A stretch of DNA of 64,000 nt from the NCBI RefSeq assembly GCF_001730365.1, contig NZ_MIKB01000001.1, positions 248,001 to 312,000 of the forward strand, in the 5' to 3' direction. Origin of the DNA: Enterococcus quebecensis. GTDB lineage: Bacteria; Bacillota; Bacilli; Lactobacillales; Enterococcaceae. The notes below the pieces were generated by a model. That model was not told the origin of the DNA and searched no databases. It saw nothing but the letters and a program-made list of their open reading frames with translations. Below, one piece after another: positions 46,680 to 54,980 of the stretch. Made by a program: the position numbers and the translations under genes. Every line of letters begins with the position of its first letter. Within the stretch, counting starts at the first letter, position 1.

Positions 46680-47801
46680 TTATGAAAAGAATGCCAGTAA
46701 CAATCCGCCAGCTATAACAGATGCAATCTGTCCTGAAACATTCGCACCTACGGCATACATCAAGACAAAGTTTTGAGGATCTTCATCCGTTGCCATTTTT
46801 TGGATTACACGACTGGACATTGGAAAAGCGGAAATTCCAGCAGCTCCGATCATTGGATTGATTTTTTCTTTTCTGAATAGATTCAACAATTTAGCAAATA
46901 ATACGCCACCCACGGAATCCATAATAAATGCGACTAACCCAAAGGCGATAATCATTAATGTTTGGACATTCAAAAATAAACCTGCTTGCATTTTGATTGA
47001 GATCGTTAATCCTAATAAGATAGAAACAATATTTACTAATTCATTTTGAGCCGTATTTGATAAACGATCTAGAACACCGCATTCTCTTAACAAGTTACCA
47101 AACATTAAAAATCCTACTAGTGGTAGAGAAATCGGTGCGATAAATCCTGCGACGATCGTAATAGCGATTGGAAAAATGATTTTTGTCATTTTTGATACGC
47201 TATCCGCTTTATATGTCATACGGATTTTGCGTTCTTTTTTCGTTGTAACAGCTTTGATCGCAATTGGTTGAATGATTGGAACAAGTGCCATATACGAGTA
47301 CGCTGCAACCGTAATCGGTCCTAGTAAATTAGGTGCTAACTGATTGGATACAAAAATCGATGTTGGACCGTCTGCAGCCCCAATGATACCAATAGAAGCA
47401 GCCTCTTCGATATTAAAGCCAAACATTACAGCAACAATTACGGTAAAGAATATCCCAAATTGAGCTGCCGCACCAAATAACAACATAAACGGATTTTGAA
47501 GTAATGGACCAAAATCAATCATTGCGCCAATACCGATAAAAATCAGTAACGGAAAAAGCTCTGTGGCAATTCCGGCTTTAAACAAGACATCTAAAACGCC
47601 TTCTGCTTCAGAACCATTGACCATTTGTGTCAATACTCCCGTTCCTGGAAAGTTGACTAAAATTGTTCCTAACCCCATTGGTACTAGTAATGTTGGCTCA
47701 TATTCTTTTTTGATCCCTAAATACATCAACAAACAGCCAATTGCCATCATAAAAATTTGTCCGAATGTTATAGATGTGATTCCTTGAATTAACGTTTCCA
47801 C
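46680..47801 (-). CDS. oadB: Oxaloacetate decarboxylase beta subunit (Na+-translocating membrane subunit)
   Basis: A 373-residue polytopic membrane protein that decarboxylates carboxybiotin and couples this to Na+ transport. The conserved helix IGIIGAADGPTSIFVSNQLAPN holds the key Asp. GVLFAKLLNLF and the C-terminal NPMIGAAGISAFPMSSRV stretch are family hallmarks. It follows oadD by 29 bases. Confidence 0.94.
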   Translation of the reverse strand: METLIQGITSITFGQIFMMAIGCLLMYLGIKKEYEPTLLVPMGLGTILVNFPGTGVLTQMVNGSEAEGVLDVLFKAGIATELFPLLIFIGIGAMIDFGPLLQNPFMLLFGAAAQFGIFFTVIVAVMFGFNIEEAASIGIIGAADGPTSIFVSNQLAPNLLGPITVAAYSYMALVPIIQPIAIKAVTTKKERKIRMTYKADSVSKMTKIIFPIAITIVAGFIAPISLPLVGFLMFGNLLRECGVLDRLSNTAQNELVNIVSILLGLTISIKMQAGLFLNVQTLMIIAFGLVAFIMDSVGGVLFAKLLNLFRKEKINPMIGAAGISAFPMSSRVIQKMATDEDPQNFVLMYAVGANVSGQIASVIAGGLLLAFFS

Positions 47802-47830
47802 GATTTCACTTCCTCCAAAAATAGTCTATT

Positions 47831-48229
47831 TTAATCTATTGTAATTAACGCATCACCAGCATTGACAACTTGTCCTAATGTGATGTGAAGCCCTGTTACT
47901 TTGCCGTCTGCCGTAGCTACAACTTCATTTTCCATTTTCATTGCTTCTAAAATCAATAATGGTTGGTTTTCTTTTACTTCATCTCCAACGTTCACTAAAA
48001 TTTTCAAGATCGTTCCTGGCATTGGTGATGTCATTGCATCATTTCCAACTGAGGCTGGTGTTACTGGTGTTGGTGTTTGCTCCACTGGTGTTGGTGTTGG
48101 TGCGGCTTCTACCACAGGTGGAGTTGGTGTAACTGGTACGGCAATCGGTGCTTGTGGTACACCGCCGATTTCTTCCATTTCTACTAAATACTCTTTTCCA
48201 TCGATTGAAATTTTGAATTTACGTAACAT
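47831..48229 (-). CDS. oadD: Biotin carrier subunit of oxaloacetate decarboxylase
   Basis: A 132-residue biotinyl protein. The C-terminal lipoyl/biotinyl domain carries EAMKMEN with the biotinylated Lys near residue 98. A Pro/Thr/Val/Ala-rich flexible linker (residues 28-60) precedes it. It swings carboxybiotin between OadA and OadB. It replaces the carboxy-terminal biotin domain that OadA lacks. Confidence 0.94.
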   Translation of the reverse strand: MLRKFKISIDGKEYLVEMEEIGGVPQAPIAVPVTPTPPVVEAAPTPTPVEQTPTPVTPASVGNDAMTSPMPGTILKILVNVGDEVKENQPLLILEAMKMENEVVATADGKVTGLHITLGQVVNAGDALITID

Positions 48230-48249
48230 TTCTTTTCCTCCTAAAGTTT

Positions 48250-48345
48250 AAAATGTAATGGGCTCGTTTACTCTGACTGAAAAATAGAAAAATGACTGCG
48301 ATGTTTTTTTGTCACAGGCAGATTTTATCTTTTTTCCTTAATTGA
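48250..48345. repeat. Diverged copy of the 119-bp repeat before oadD
   Basis: GGCTCGTTTACTCTGACTG, AAAAATAGAAAAATG and the TTTTATCTTTTTTCC ending align in order with the unit at 37172-37290. It overlaps the last bases of oadH and fills the oadH-oadD gap. Confidence 0.5.
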
Positions 48346-48648
48346 CTGAATAACAAACTTGCTTGTTGTATGATCAGTCGATGCAATGCTAGTAACTATG
48401 GCAGAGACCAACTGCACTTCTGGATTTCTTTTTAAAATACGCTTAACAACAAACTCACTTTCTGGTCGATCGCCTGCAGCAATTGCTGTTGCAATCGATG
48501 AAACGACTAGATATTCCTCACTTTCCACTGAGATGTAGCCATCAATTTCCCGCCACTTATTTATTTCTTTCACAGTAGAAGACAGTGGTAGTTTATTTGC
48601 TTCTACCTCTGTTTTGTCTTTATTAAACAGCCATTCAAATAAACCCAT
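48325..48648 (-). CDS. oadH: OadH, small accessory protein of the oxaloacetate decarboxylase cluster
   Basis: A 107-residue protein matching the position and size of OadH in the enterococcal oadHDB set. An amphipathic start (MGLFEWLFNKDK) is followed by two alternating helical repeats (EYLVVSSIATAIAAGD and VQLVSAIVTSIASTDH) like OadG-associated soluble domains. The ATG at 48648 has AAAGGA nine bases upstream; the frame opens to 48675. Its biochemical role is not established. It is the first gene of the operon. Confidence 0.8.
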   Translation of the reverse strand: MGLFEWLFNKDKTEVEANKLPLSSTVKEINKWREIDGYISVESEEYLVVSSIATAIAAGDRPESEFVVKRILKRNPEVQLVSAIVTSIASTDHTTSKFVIQSIKEKR

Positions 48649-48683
48649 GAACTCACATCCTTTCTGTTTATGCATTCATTATA

Positions 48684-48701
48684 GGTAAAAACGATTACAA
48701 T
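48684..48701 (-). promoter_or_regulatory. cre-like site at the oadH promoter
   Basis: The minus strand reads TTGTAATCGTTTTTA, matching the CcpA cre pattern WTGNAANCGNWNNCW except at one base, and lies directly upstream of a TATAAT (48686-48681). Repression of the oad-cit operon by CcpA through cre sites is known in E. faecalis. Confidence 0.5.
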
Positions 48702-48837
48702 AAAATGGATTCAGCAAGGATAAATTGTTCTTTCGCTGTTCCTCTTTATCTCGATTCTTCTAAAACGCATAAAAACATTGTTATATCAAGGTTTATAAGC
48801 ATTTAAGGATTTATTAACATCTTATTAATATCTCTTT

Positions 48838-48852
48838 AAGAAAACGCTATCA
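48838..48852 (+). promoter_or_regulatory. cre-like site in the citH promoter region
   Basis: AAGAAAACGCTATCA matches the cre pattern at all but one defined base. It lies about 190 bases before citH in the 396-base divergent region, where CitO operators are also expected. The AT-rich remainder holds no gene. A clear -35/-10 pair for citH was not found. Confidence 0.5.
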
Positions 48853-49044
48853 TTCGTGTTTTTTTAGTGTTCTTTTTCTCCCTATCGACTATTTATCTAA
48901 ACTTTGTTGGATTAAACTAGGCATTGTTAAACGAAACAAGAAAGGGTTTTCAAAAAAAACATCTTATCGTTATTTTTCTATTAATCAACAAAAAAAAGCC
49001 CGATTGTTTCGGAAAACGAATTTAATGTTGAAGGAGAGAAAAAA

Positions 49045-50388
49045 ATGTTATTAACTGTTTTGTCTTATGTGATGATCATCGTCTTCATGTTTGTCATCAT
49101 GAAAAAGAAAATGTCCCCGTTTACTGCACTAGTTTTGATTCCATTGATTTTTGCATTGATTGCTATGGTTGCGGGAGTTTCTAAGAAAGGTTCTATCGGA
49201 GACTTTGTAATGGAAGGTGTGAAAACAACATCCACTACTGGTATCATGTTACTTTTTGCCATTCTTTATTTTTCAATCATGTTGGATGCAGGGTTGTTTG
49301 ATCCCATTACGAAAAAAATGATCCATATTGCCAAAGGTGATCCAATGAAAGTCTTGATTGCTACAGCAGTTGTTGCCGCAGCGGTCTCTCTTAATGGCGA
49401 TGGAACAACTACCACTCTAATCTGCTGTTCTGCTTTTATTCCTATCTACAAAAAATTAGATATGAAGTTGATGAACTTAGCTGTTATTGTTATTTTGCAA
49501 AATACAATCATGAACTTACTTCCTTGGGGTGGACCAACAGCTCGTGCAATGAGTGTATTGAATGTTGGTGCTGAAATTTTAGCTTATCTGATTCCTGGTA
49601 TGATCATTGCCTTACTTTATGTAATTTTCATCGTAGCACCTTCTATGGGGAGAAAAGAACGTGCTCGTCTTGGAATCAAGCAACTAACTGATGAAGAAAT
49701 CGATGCAATGACAACTGTTACTGATGAAGAAACGTTGGCCATTCGTCGACCAAAAATTTGGTTGTTCAATGCTATCCTAACAATTTCATTGATTGCTTTG
49801 TTAGTCACTGATTCATTTGTTGGTCTCGGCTTACCGCCATTGTTCCTATTCTTAACAGGCACTGTTGTCGCTTTAATGGTCAACTATCCTGTTTTAAAAG
49901 ATCAATCTTCACGTATTGGTGCAAATGGTGGCGATGCTGTTCAAGTGGTTATCTTAGTTTTTGCAGCTGGTGTCTTCATGGGTCTCTTCCAAGGAACTGG
50001 CATGGCAGATGCATTAGCTCAAAGTTTCACAAAAATTATTCCAAATCAACTCGCTGGTTTCTGGGGATTAGTGATTGCGCTAATTTCAGCTCCTGGTACC
50101 TTCTTTATTTCAAATGACGGCTTTTATTTTGGTGTATTACCAGTCTTGGCAGAAGCTGGCCGTGCATATGGTTTTACTGACATGCAAATGGCCTTAGCTT
50201 CATTGATGGGGCAAGCATTCCACTTGTTAAGTCCTCTTGTCGCATTTATCTATCTATTGCTTCGGTTGACAGGTTTAGATATGGGTCAATGGCAAAAAGA
50301 ATCCGCAAAATGGGCCTTGGGGATTTTCATTATTTTTGTTGTAACGATCATTTTAACTGGACATATGCCACTTTATATTCCGCAATAA
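49045..50388 (+). CDS. citH: Citrate transporter, CitMHS family
   Basis: A 447-residue polytopic membrane protein taking up citrate, usually as a divalent-metal complex. Eleven to twelve helices are apparent, with the conserved LNGDGTTTTLICCSAFIP and LPWGGPTARAMS stretches in the first half and SNDGFYFGVLPVL in the second. TTGAAGGAGAG precedes the ATG. It leads the rightward citH-citO-citG set, opposite the oad-cit operon. Confidence 0.93.
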   Translation: MLLTVLSYVMIIVFMFVIMKKKMSPFTALVLIPLIFALIAMVAGVSKKGSIGDFVMEGVKTTSTTGIMLLFAILYFSIMLDAGLFDPITKKMIHIAKGDPMKVLIATAVVAAAVSLNGDGTTTTLICCSAFIPIYKKLDMKLMNLAVIVILQNTIMNLLPWGGPTARAMSVLNVGAEILAYLIPGMIIALLYVIFIVAPSMGRKERARLGIKQLTDEEIDAMTTVTDEETLAIRRPKIWLFNAILTISLIALLVTDSFVGLGLPPLFLFLTGTVVALMVNYPVLKDQSSRIGANGGDAVQVVILVFAAGVFMGLFQGTGMADALAQSFTKIIPNQLAGFWGLVIALISAPGTFFISNDGFYFGVLPVLAEAGRAYGFTDMQMALASLMGQAFHLLSPLVAFIYLLLRLTGLDMGQWQKESAKWALGIFIIFVVTIILTGHMPLYIPQ

Positions 50389-50447
50389 CATATCCTTTAA
50401 TCTTGAAAATCGCACAATTCGAACAAAATGATTGGGACCCGTATAAA

Positions 50448-50506
50448 GGGTGGGAACAGAAGCAACGCCTTCTTATTTCTCGGAGCTAAATACTTCTGTC
50501 CCAACC
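50448..50506. repeat. Short dispersed repeat between citH and citO
   Basis: GGTGGGAACAGAAG and CTTCTGTCCCAACC are near-perfect inverted ends around CTTCTTATTTCTCGGAGC. It shares its ends and the CTTCTTATTTCT core with the 34519-34729 element. It forms a stable hairpin and may act as a transcription or mRNA-decay boundary between citH and citO. Confidence 0.6.
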
Positions 50507-50541
50507 TCTTCTCTATTATTAATCTGCAAGGAAGTGATCAG

Positions 50542-51246
50542 ATGAGCACAGTATCCGAAGCCGTTGGAAAAAATTTAGATTTAAGTGTAAATGAACCTCT
50601 AAAAGAACTTGTTTACGATGCCTTTCGAAAAACAATCATCCTTGGTGAGATCCCAGCTGGACAACGTATTAATGAAAAAGAATTCTCTGAGGTGATGAAT
50701 ATTAGCCGTACACCGATCCGCTATGCATTACAAAAACTTGTTGCAGAAGACTTAGTTGATCATGTTCCTGGCGTGGGAATCATTGTCAAAGGGATTTCAA
50801 TTAATGATGCACATGAAATTTATGCGATCCGAAAGTCTTTAGATGTTTTGGCAACGATTACTGCAATGAAAGTGATGACTAATAAAGATTTTGAAGAATT
50901 AAAAAAGCTGTTAGAAGAAACTGAACAATTAAATGAACAAAATGAAATTGATCAAGTACTGAAAAAATTTTCTGATTTCAACGACTTGATTTACGAAAAA
51001 AGTAAAATGTTGCGATTGAAATCAATTGTTATGAAACTACGTGAATACTTAGTTTACTTTCGAGATATTTCCATTCGTTCTAAAAATCGTCGAGATAAAG
51101 CGCTAAATGAGCATTGGCAAATTTATAACTGTATGAAAAATCAAGAAGAAGCACAATTGGGATTATTGATTGAGGAACATTTAGATTATTCCCAAACGTT
51201 TATTATTAAAGAAATGGAAAAGTATTTAAATGAAACAAGTGAATAA
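50542..51246 (+). CDS. citO: CitO, GntR-family activator of citrate fermentation
   Basis: A 234-residue FadR-type regulator. The N-terminal winged helix reads MNISRTPIRYALQKLVAEDLV (about residues 50-70), and the C-terminal FCD domain has the His/Asp ligand pattern (HEIYAIRKSLD, HLDYSQTF). In E. faecalis CitO binds citrate and activates both divergent cit promoters. AAGGAAG supports the ATG at 50542; the frame upstream is the repeat. It overlaps citG by 17 bases. Confidence 0.93.
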   Translation: MSTVSEAVGKNLDLSVNEPLKELVYDAFRKTIILGEIPAGQRINEKEFSEVMNISRTPIRYALQKLVAEDLVDHVPGVGIIVKGISINDAHEIYAIRKSLDVLATITAMKVMTNKDFEELKKLLEETEQLNEQNEIDQVLKKFSDFNDLIYEKSKMLRLKSIVMKLREYLVYFRDISIRSKNRRDKALNEHWQIYNCMKNQEEAQLGLLIEEHLDYSQTFIIKEMEKYLNETSE

Positions 51247-52117
51247 ACCTATATCTTCCCAAACAATTGGTACATTTGCCTTGCAAGCTTTGCTTTATGA
51301 AGCGGCTCTTTATCCCAAACCTGGATTAGTTGATCCTAAAAGTTGTGGCGCGCATAGCGATATGAATTATTTTACTTTTATTGACAGTAGTACTACTCTT
51401 GCGCCATTTCTAACCGAGTATGTTCAGTTGGGTATTAAACATAAAGGAACGCCTTTTGAATTATTTGCCAACGTTCGATCCCTTGGGCAAAAAGCAGAAA
51501 AAGCGATGTTAGCAAAAACCAATGGTGTCAATACTCATAAAGGAGCAAATTTCTCTTTTGCTTTAGTTTTGAGTGCAACAGGAAAGATTATTCAAGAACA
51601 ACGAATAACCCTTCCTTTTTCAAAGCATGAAACAACTGTGATTTTCGACTATGTAAAACAAATGACTAAGGGCTTGCTTGCAAAAGATTTTGCTGATTTA
51701 GTACAAAAAAAACACTTAAGTTACGGTGAAAAACTTTATGTAAAATATGGTCTAACTGGGATTCGTGGAGAAGCTGAATCGGGATACCCAACTCTTCAAG
51801 AAATTGCACTCCCTTTTTTAAGAAAGCACCGTAAAGCTCAACAGCATAGAACATTTCTACTACTATTGTTACAACTCATGGCTAACATCGAAGATTCAAA
51901 TTTAATCAATCGTGGTGGTATCAATGCTTGGAAAAATGTAAAAAAACAATCCGATGAACTACTACAACTTTTTTCAATAGACAGCTCTGAAAAAGAATTG
52001 GAAGAAGCCTTAATTCGTTTTGATCAAGAATTAATTCAAGTGCACCTTAGTCCTGGCGGTTCTGCTGATTTATTAGCTTTAAGTTACTTTTTTGCTCAGT
52101 TGGAAGGTCTATTTTGA
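51230..52117 (+). CDS. citG: Triphosphoribosyl-dephospho-CoA synthase
   Basis: A 295-residue enzyme making the citrate lyase prosthetic-group precursor from ATP and dephospho-CoA, which CitX then transfers. YPKPGLVDPKSCGAHSDMN and TNGVNTHKGANFSFALVLSA are family signatures, with GIRGEAESGYP later. In E. faecalis citG ends the long oad-cit operon; here it is coupled to citO on the other strand. Confidence 0.93.
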   Translation: MKQVNKPISSQTIGTFALQALLYEAALYPKPGLVDPKSCGAHSDMNYFTFIDSSTTLAPFLTEYVQLGIKHKGTPFELFANVRSLGQKAEKAMLAKTNGVNTHKGANFSFALVLSATGKIIQEQRITLPFSKHETTVIFDYVKQMTKGLLAKDFADLVQKKHLSYGEKLYVKYGLTGIRGEAESGYPTLQEIALPFLRKHRKAQQHRTFLLLLLQLMANIEDSNLINRGGINAWKNVKKQSDELLQLFSIDSSEKELEEALIRFDQELIQVHLSPGGSADLLALSYFFAQLEGLF

Positions 52118-52140
52118 TACTTATCTTAATAGACAATAGA

Positions 52141-52175
52141 AAAAAACAGCGGATGAGCGTTTATTATTCATCGGC
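52141..52175. terminator. Bidirectional terminator between citG and the response regulator
   Basis: AACAGCGGATGA pairs with TCATCGGCTGTT with one mismatch, with A and T runs on either side. The response-regulator stop codon lies inside it. Confidence 0.7.
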
Positions 52176-52889
52176 TGTTTTTCCTTCTGGATTAAATAGA
52201 TAACCGATTCCCCAAACGGTCTGTAAATACTTGGGTTTTTTCGGATCATCTTCGATTTTATTTCTTAAATAATTAATATACACTGTGATCAGATTTTTAT
52301 CCATATCCCCATCGCTCCAAACACTAGCATAAATCTGCTCTTTACTAAATACTTGATATGGATTTTCCATAAAGAATAATATCATCATAATTTCTTTCGA
52401 GGTCATATTCACTATGTCACCGTTTTTGCTAAATTGATACTGATTTTTATCAAACGAAAAGAGACCTTCTTTTAATATGCTTTCTTCTCGCTGCTGGCTT
52501 AATGTCAGCAACTGTTCGGTTCTGTTCAGAGTACTGATAACTTGGGCACGCAACACAGTTGGAGCAAATGGTTTGGAAATATAAACGTCACCACCTGATT
52601 CTAGACCACTGACAATATCTTGTTCACTCTTTTTCCCGCTGACAAATATGATTGGCGTTAAAGGCTGACGTTCTCGAATTAATTGAGCCAAATGATAGCC
52701 ATCATTTTCATGCTCTAAACTTACATCTAAAAGGAATAACTGAAAATCTACTCGATCCATAATATCTAACGTTTTTTCAATCGTATCACTCTGATAAACT
52801 AACAGCCCTGTCGACTGAAGCGATTTCCAAATCAGCCTACGAATAGCAGGTTCATCATCCACAACTAAAATTTTTTCGTTCCGCAACAT
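52164..52889 (-). CDS. OmpR-type response regulator
   Basis: A 241-residue two-component regulator. In the receiver domain Asp11-Asp12, the phospho-acceptor Asp55 (LLDVSL), Ser84 and Lys106 (ISKPFAP) are present. The C-terminal winged helix is PhoB-like (MTSKEIMMILFFMEN, VYINYLRNKIE, VWGIGYLF). The ATG at 52889 follows GAGG; a GTG at 52895 is less likely. It diverges from the histidine kinase gene, the presumed partner. Target genes are unknown. Confidence 0.9.
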   Translation of the reverse strand: MLRNEKILVVDDEPAIRRLIWKSLQSTGLLVYQSDTIEKTLDIMDRVDFQLFLLDVSLEHENDGYHLAQLIRERQPLTPIIFVSGKKSEQDIVSGLESGGDVYISKPFAPTVLRAQVISTLNRTEQLLTLSQQREESILKEGLFSFDKNQYQFSKNGDIVNMTSKEIMMILFFMENPYQVFSKEQIYASVWSDGDMDKNLITVYINYLRNKIEDDPKKPKYLQTVWGIGYLFNPEGKTADE

Positions 52890-52997
52890 ACACACCTCGT
52901 TATTCTTTTTATATTATCTCTACAATAGCGGAATTATCTTTAAATTTCAATATGAACTTGTTATGATATGAACAGACTTTTAAAAGGAGCTAGACCA

Positions 52998-54848
52998 ATG
53001 AAACGAACAACTAGAATTGTAAACATCATGATTACAGCAATGATCCTCTTTATTGTTGTATCCGTTTTCTTTGCAATCCGTGGTTTCTCTGTTATTAGAA
53101 AAACAACCACTGCCAGTGGACAAGATTTCTTGTTGCAGTCAACAGAGTATGTTGGTAAAGTGATTCAGTTATCTATGAAAAATCGGCATCAATCACTCAA
53201 TTACTTAGCTATAGACGGCAATTTAAAAAACAGCGATGCCCCTGCAACTTACTTAAAAACTAGCCAATCTTCTCTTACTACTTTTTTTGACTCACTTAAT
53301 GATGAAGCTGATGCACTTTTCTATGTAGCACCTGACGGGACACCATTGTATGCTTTTCATTGGAACTCAGAAAAAAAACAGGTGTCAATTGCGGATATTC
53401 AAAGCATTCGTCCATTCATTAATCATGATTTATCTTTAAAGCAGCTACTTGATAATCCTACTACTCAAAATGGCGATTCCTATTTTATAGATAAAAAATC
53501 CTATATTAATTTTTATAAGGAAATCCGAACAGTAACAGGCAGTATTGATGGTTACTTGATTTTACCACTTAATTTAGAGGCGTTTTATAAGAATTTTTTA
53601 CAAGATTTTGAATTAGACTATAAAGGTTACCCAATGATCAAAGATCGCTCAATGACTGTCATTATGCATCCTGTAACAAAACAAGTGGGTCTAGATATTA
53701 TTAGCGATCGGGAAAAGCTTTATCCTAACTTTGATTACTCTGATTTAAAACGATTGGAGAAATATCAATTAAATCATTCTTCTGGAAAGTTAACCTATAA
53801 ATCTTATTGGTGGGATGAAGATATACCTTCAGAAGTGTTAAAAATCAGTGCCTTTGAATGGATTGATGTTGGTTTAGCTCATTGGGTCGTTGCGATCAAT
53901 GCGGATTATAATGAACGAAACGATGCTATCATCAATTTCGTCATTGTTTTGTCTTTCCTTTTAGTTTTATTATTACTATTAATCATCATCTGTTCGCTGT
54001 TTATTCATAATTTCAGAAAAAAAGAAACAATCGAAGAAGAAAATCGACGATTAATCGAAAAACAAAAACAACAAAAAGTACAACATCAACTAGAATTAGA
54101 ACTCTATCAGCGCAATAAAATGGAAACGGTTGGTTTGCTCACTACTTCAATCGTGCATGATATGAATAATTTCTTAACCCCCATCATAGGTAATACGCAG
54201 TTACTTCTTGAAGAATACGCAGACAATCCTGTATTAGAAGCAGACCTAGAAGAAATCTTGCACTCTGCTCAAAGAGGAAAGCAGCTTTCATCAAACGTTC
54301 TACGTTTTTCTAAAACACAAGACAGTGTTCAAGAATGGATGGATATTTCTGCTGCTATTGGTGTAGCCACCCATCTTATTGGAGAAATTATTCCTAAAAA
54401 AGTACAGCTGACATTATCAATTCAAGAAAATCTAGGAACAACTAAGCTGGAAGAAATTGATTTACAAAACTTGATCTATAACTTGATAACTAATGCCTAT
54501 CAGGCAACAAAAGATAATAATGATAAACGCCAAAAAATTCAGGTAACTGTTCGCCCTGCATCAAAAGAAATAACAGATATACTCAAAAAAGATAACCATA
54601 GGATGAATCATATTGACGCCTTTGTTACACTTGAAATCTCTGATAATGGATCAGGGATTCCTACTAAGTTACAAGAAAAAATCTTTGAACCATTTTTTAC
54701 TACCAAAACGGCTGATGAAGGTACTGGCTTGGGCTTGTTCGCGGTGACCTCAATCGTTGCAAAATATGGTTGGCATCTAGTATTGGATTCAGAGGAAGGA
54801 CACGGTGCTAGTTTCTTAATCACTTTTCCAGTACGTTCTCCTAAATAA
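52998..54848 (+). CDS. Membrane sensor histidine kinase
   Basis: A 616-residue kinase. A membrane helix lies at about 8-28, an extracytoplasmic sensor of about 280 residues (Cache-like) follows, and a second helix lies near 311-338 before a Gln/Lys-rich coiled coil. The phosphoacceptor His387 is in VHDMNNFLTPI, the H-D-x-x-N type of NtrB-like kinases. The ATPase has NLITNAYQA, DNGSGIP and GTGLGLFAV boxes. AAAGGAGC supports the ATG at 52998. The sensed ligand is unknown; the location next to the cit locus is suggestive only. Confidence 0.9.
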   Translation: MKRTTRIVNIMITAMILFIVVSVFFAIRGFSVIRKTTTASGQDFLLQSTEYVGKVIQLSMKNRHQSLNYLAIDGNLKNSDAPATYLKTSQSSLTTFFDSLNDEADALFYVAPDGTPLYAFHWNSEKKQVSIADIQSIRPFINHDLSLKQLLDNPTTQNGDSYFIDKKSYINFYKEIRTVTGSIDGYLILPLNLEAFYKNFLQDFELDYKGYPMIKDRSMTVIMHPVTKQVGLDIISDREKLYPNFDYSDLKRLEKYQLNHSSGKLTYKSYWWDEDIPSEVLKISAFEWIDVGLAHWVVAINADYNERNDAIINFVIVLSFLLVLLLLLIIICSLFIHNFRKKETIEEENRRLIEKQKQQKVQHQLELELYQRNKMETVGLLTTSIVHDMNNFLTPIIGNTQLLLEEYADNPVLEADLEEILHSAQRGKQLSSNVLRFSKTQDSVQEWMDISAAIGVATHLIGEIIPKKVQLTLSIQENLGTTKLEEIDLQNLIYNLITNAYQATKDNNDKRQKIQVTVRPASKEITDILKKDNHRMNHIDAFVTLEISDNGSGIPTKLQEKIFEPFFTTKTADEGTGLGLFAVTSIVAKYGWHLVLDSEEGHGASFLITFPVRSPK

Positions 54849-54878
54849 ACATTCTTTTATAGGATGTTTATTTTTTTT
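54843..54878 (+). terminator. Terminator of the kinase gene
   Basis: AAATAAACAT (54843-54852) pairs with ATGTTTATTT (54864-54873), followed by a T run; the kinase stop codon is in the stem. Confidence 0.8.
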
Positions 54879-54980
54879 ATAAGGTAATAACTATGTTCTA
54901 CTCCTTAGACTTTATAGTATTTTTTCCGTTCATTTTTCGTTATACTGATAAGGAAATCATTTATTGAAGGAGTTCTATCC

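Noticed and set aside
47901-48251. 116-codon plus-strand frame over oadD
   Set aside because: It is antisense to the Pro/Thr/Val-rich linker of the biotin carrier, whose codon pattern leaves the opposite strand open. The oadD product is certain.
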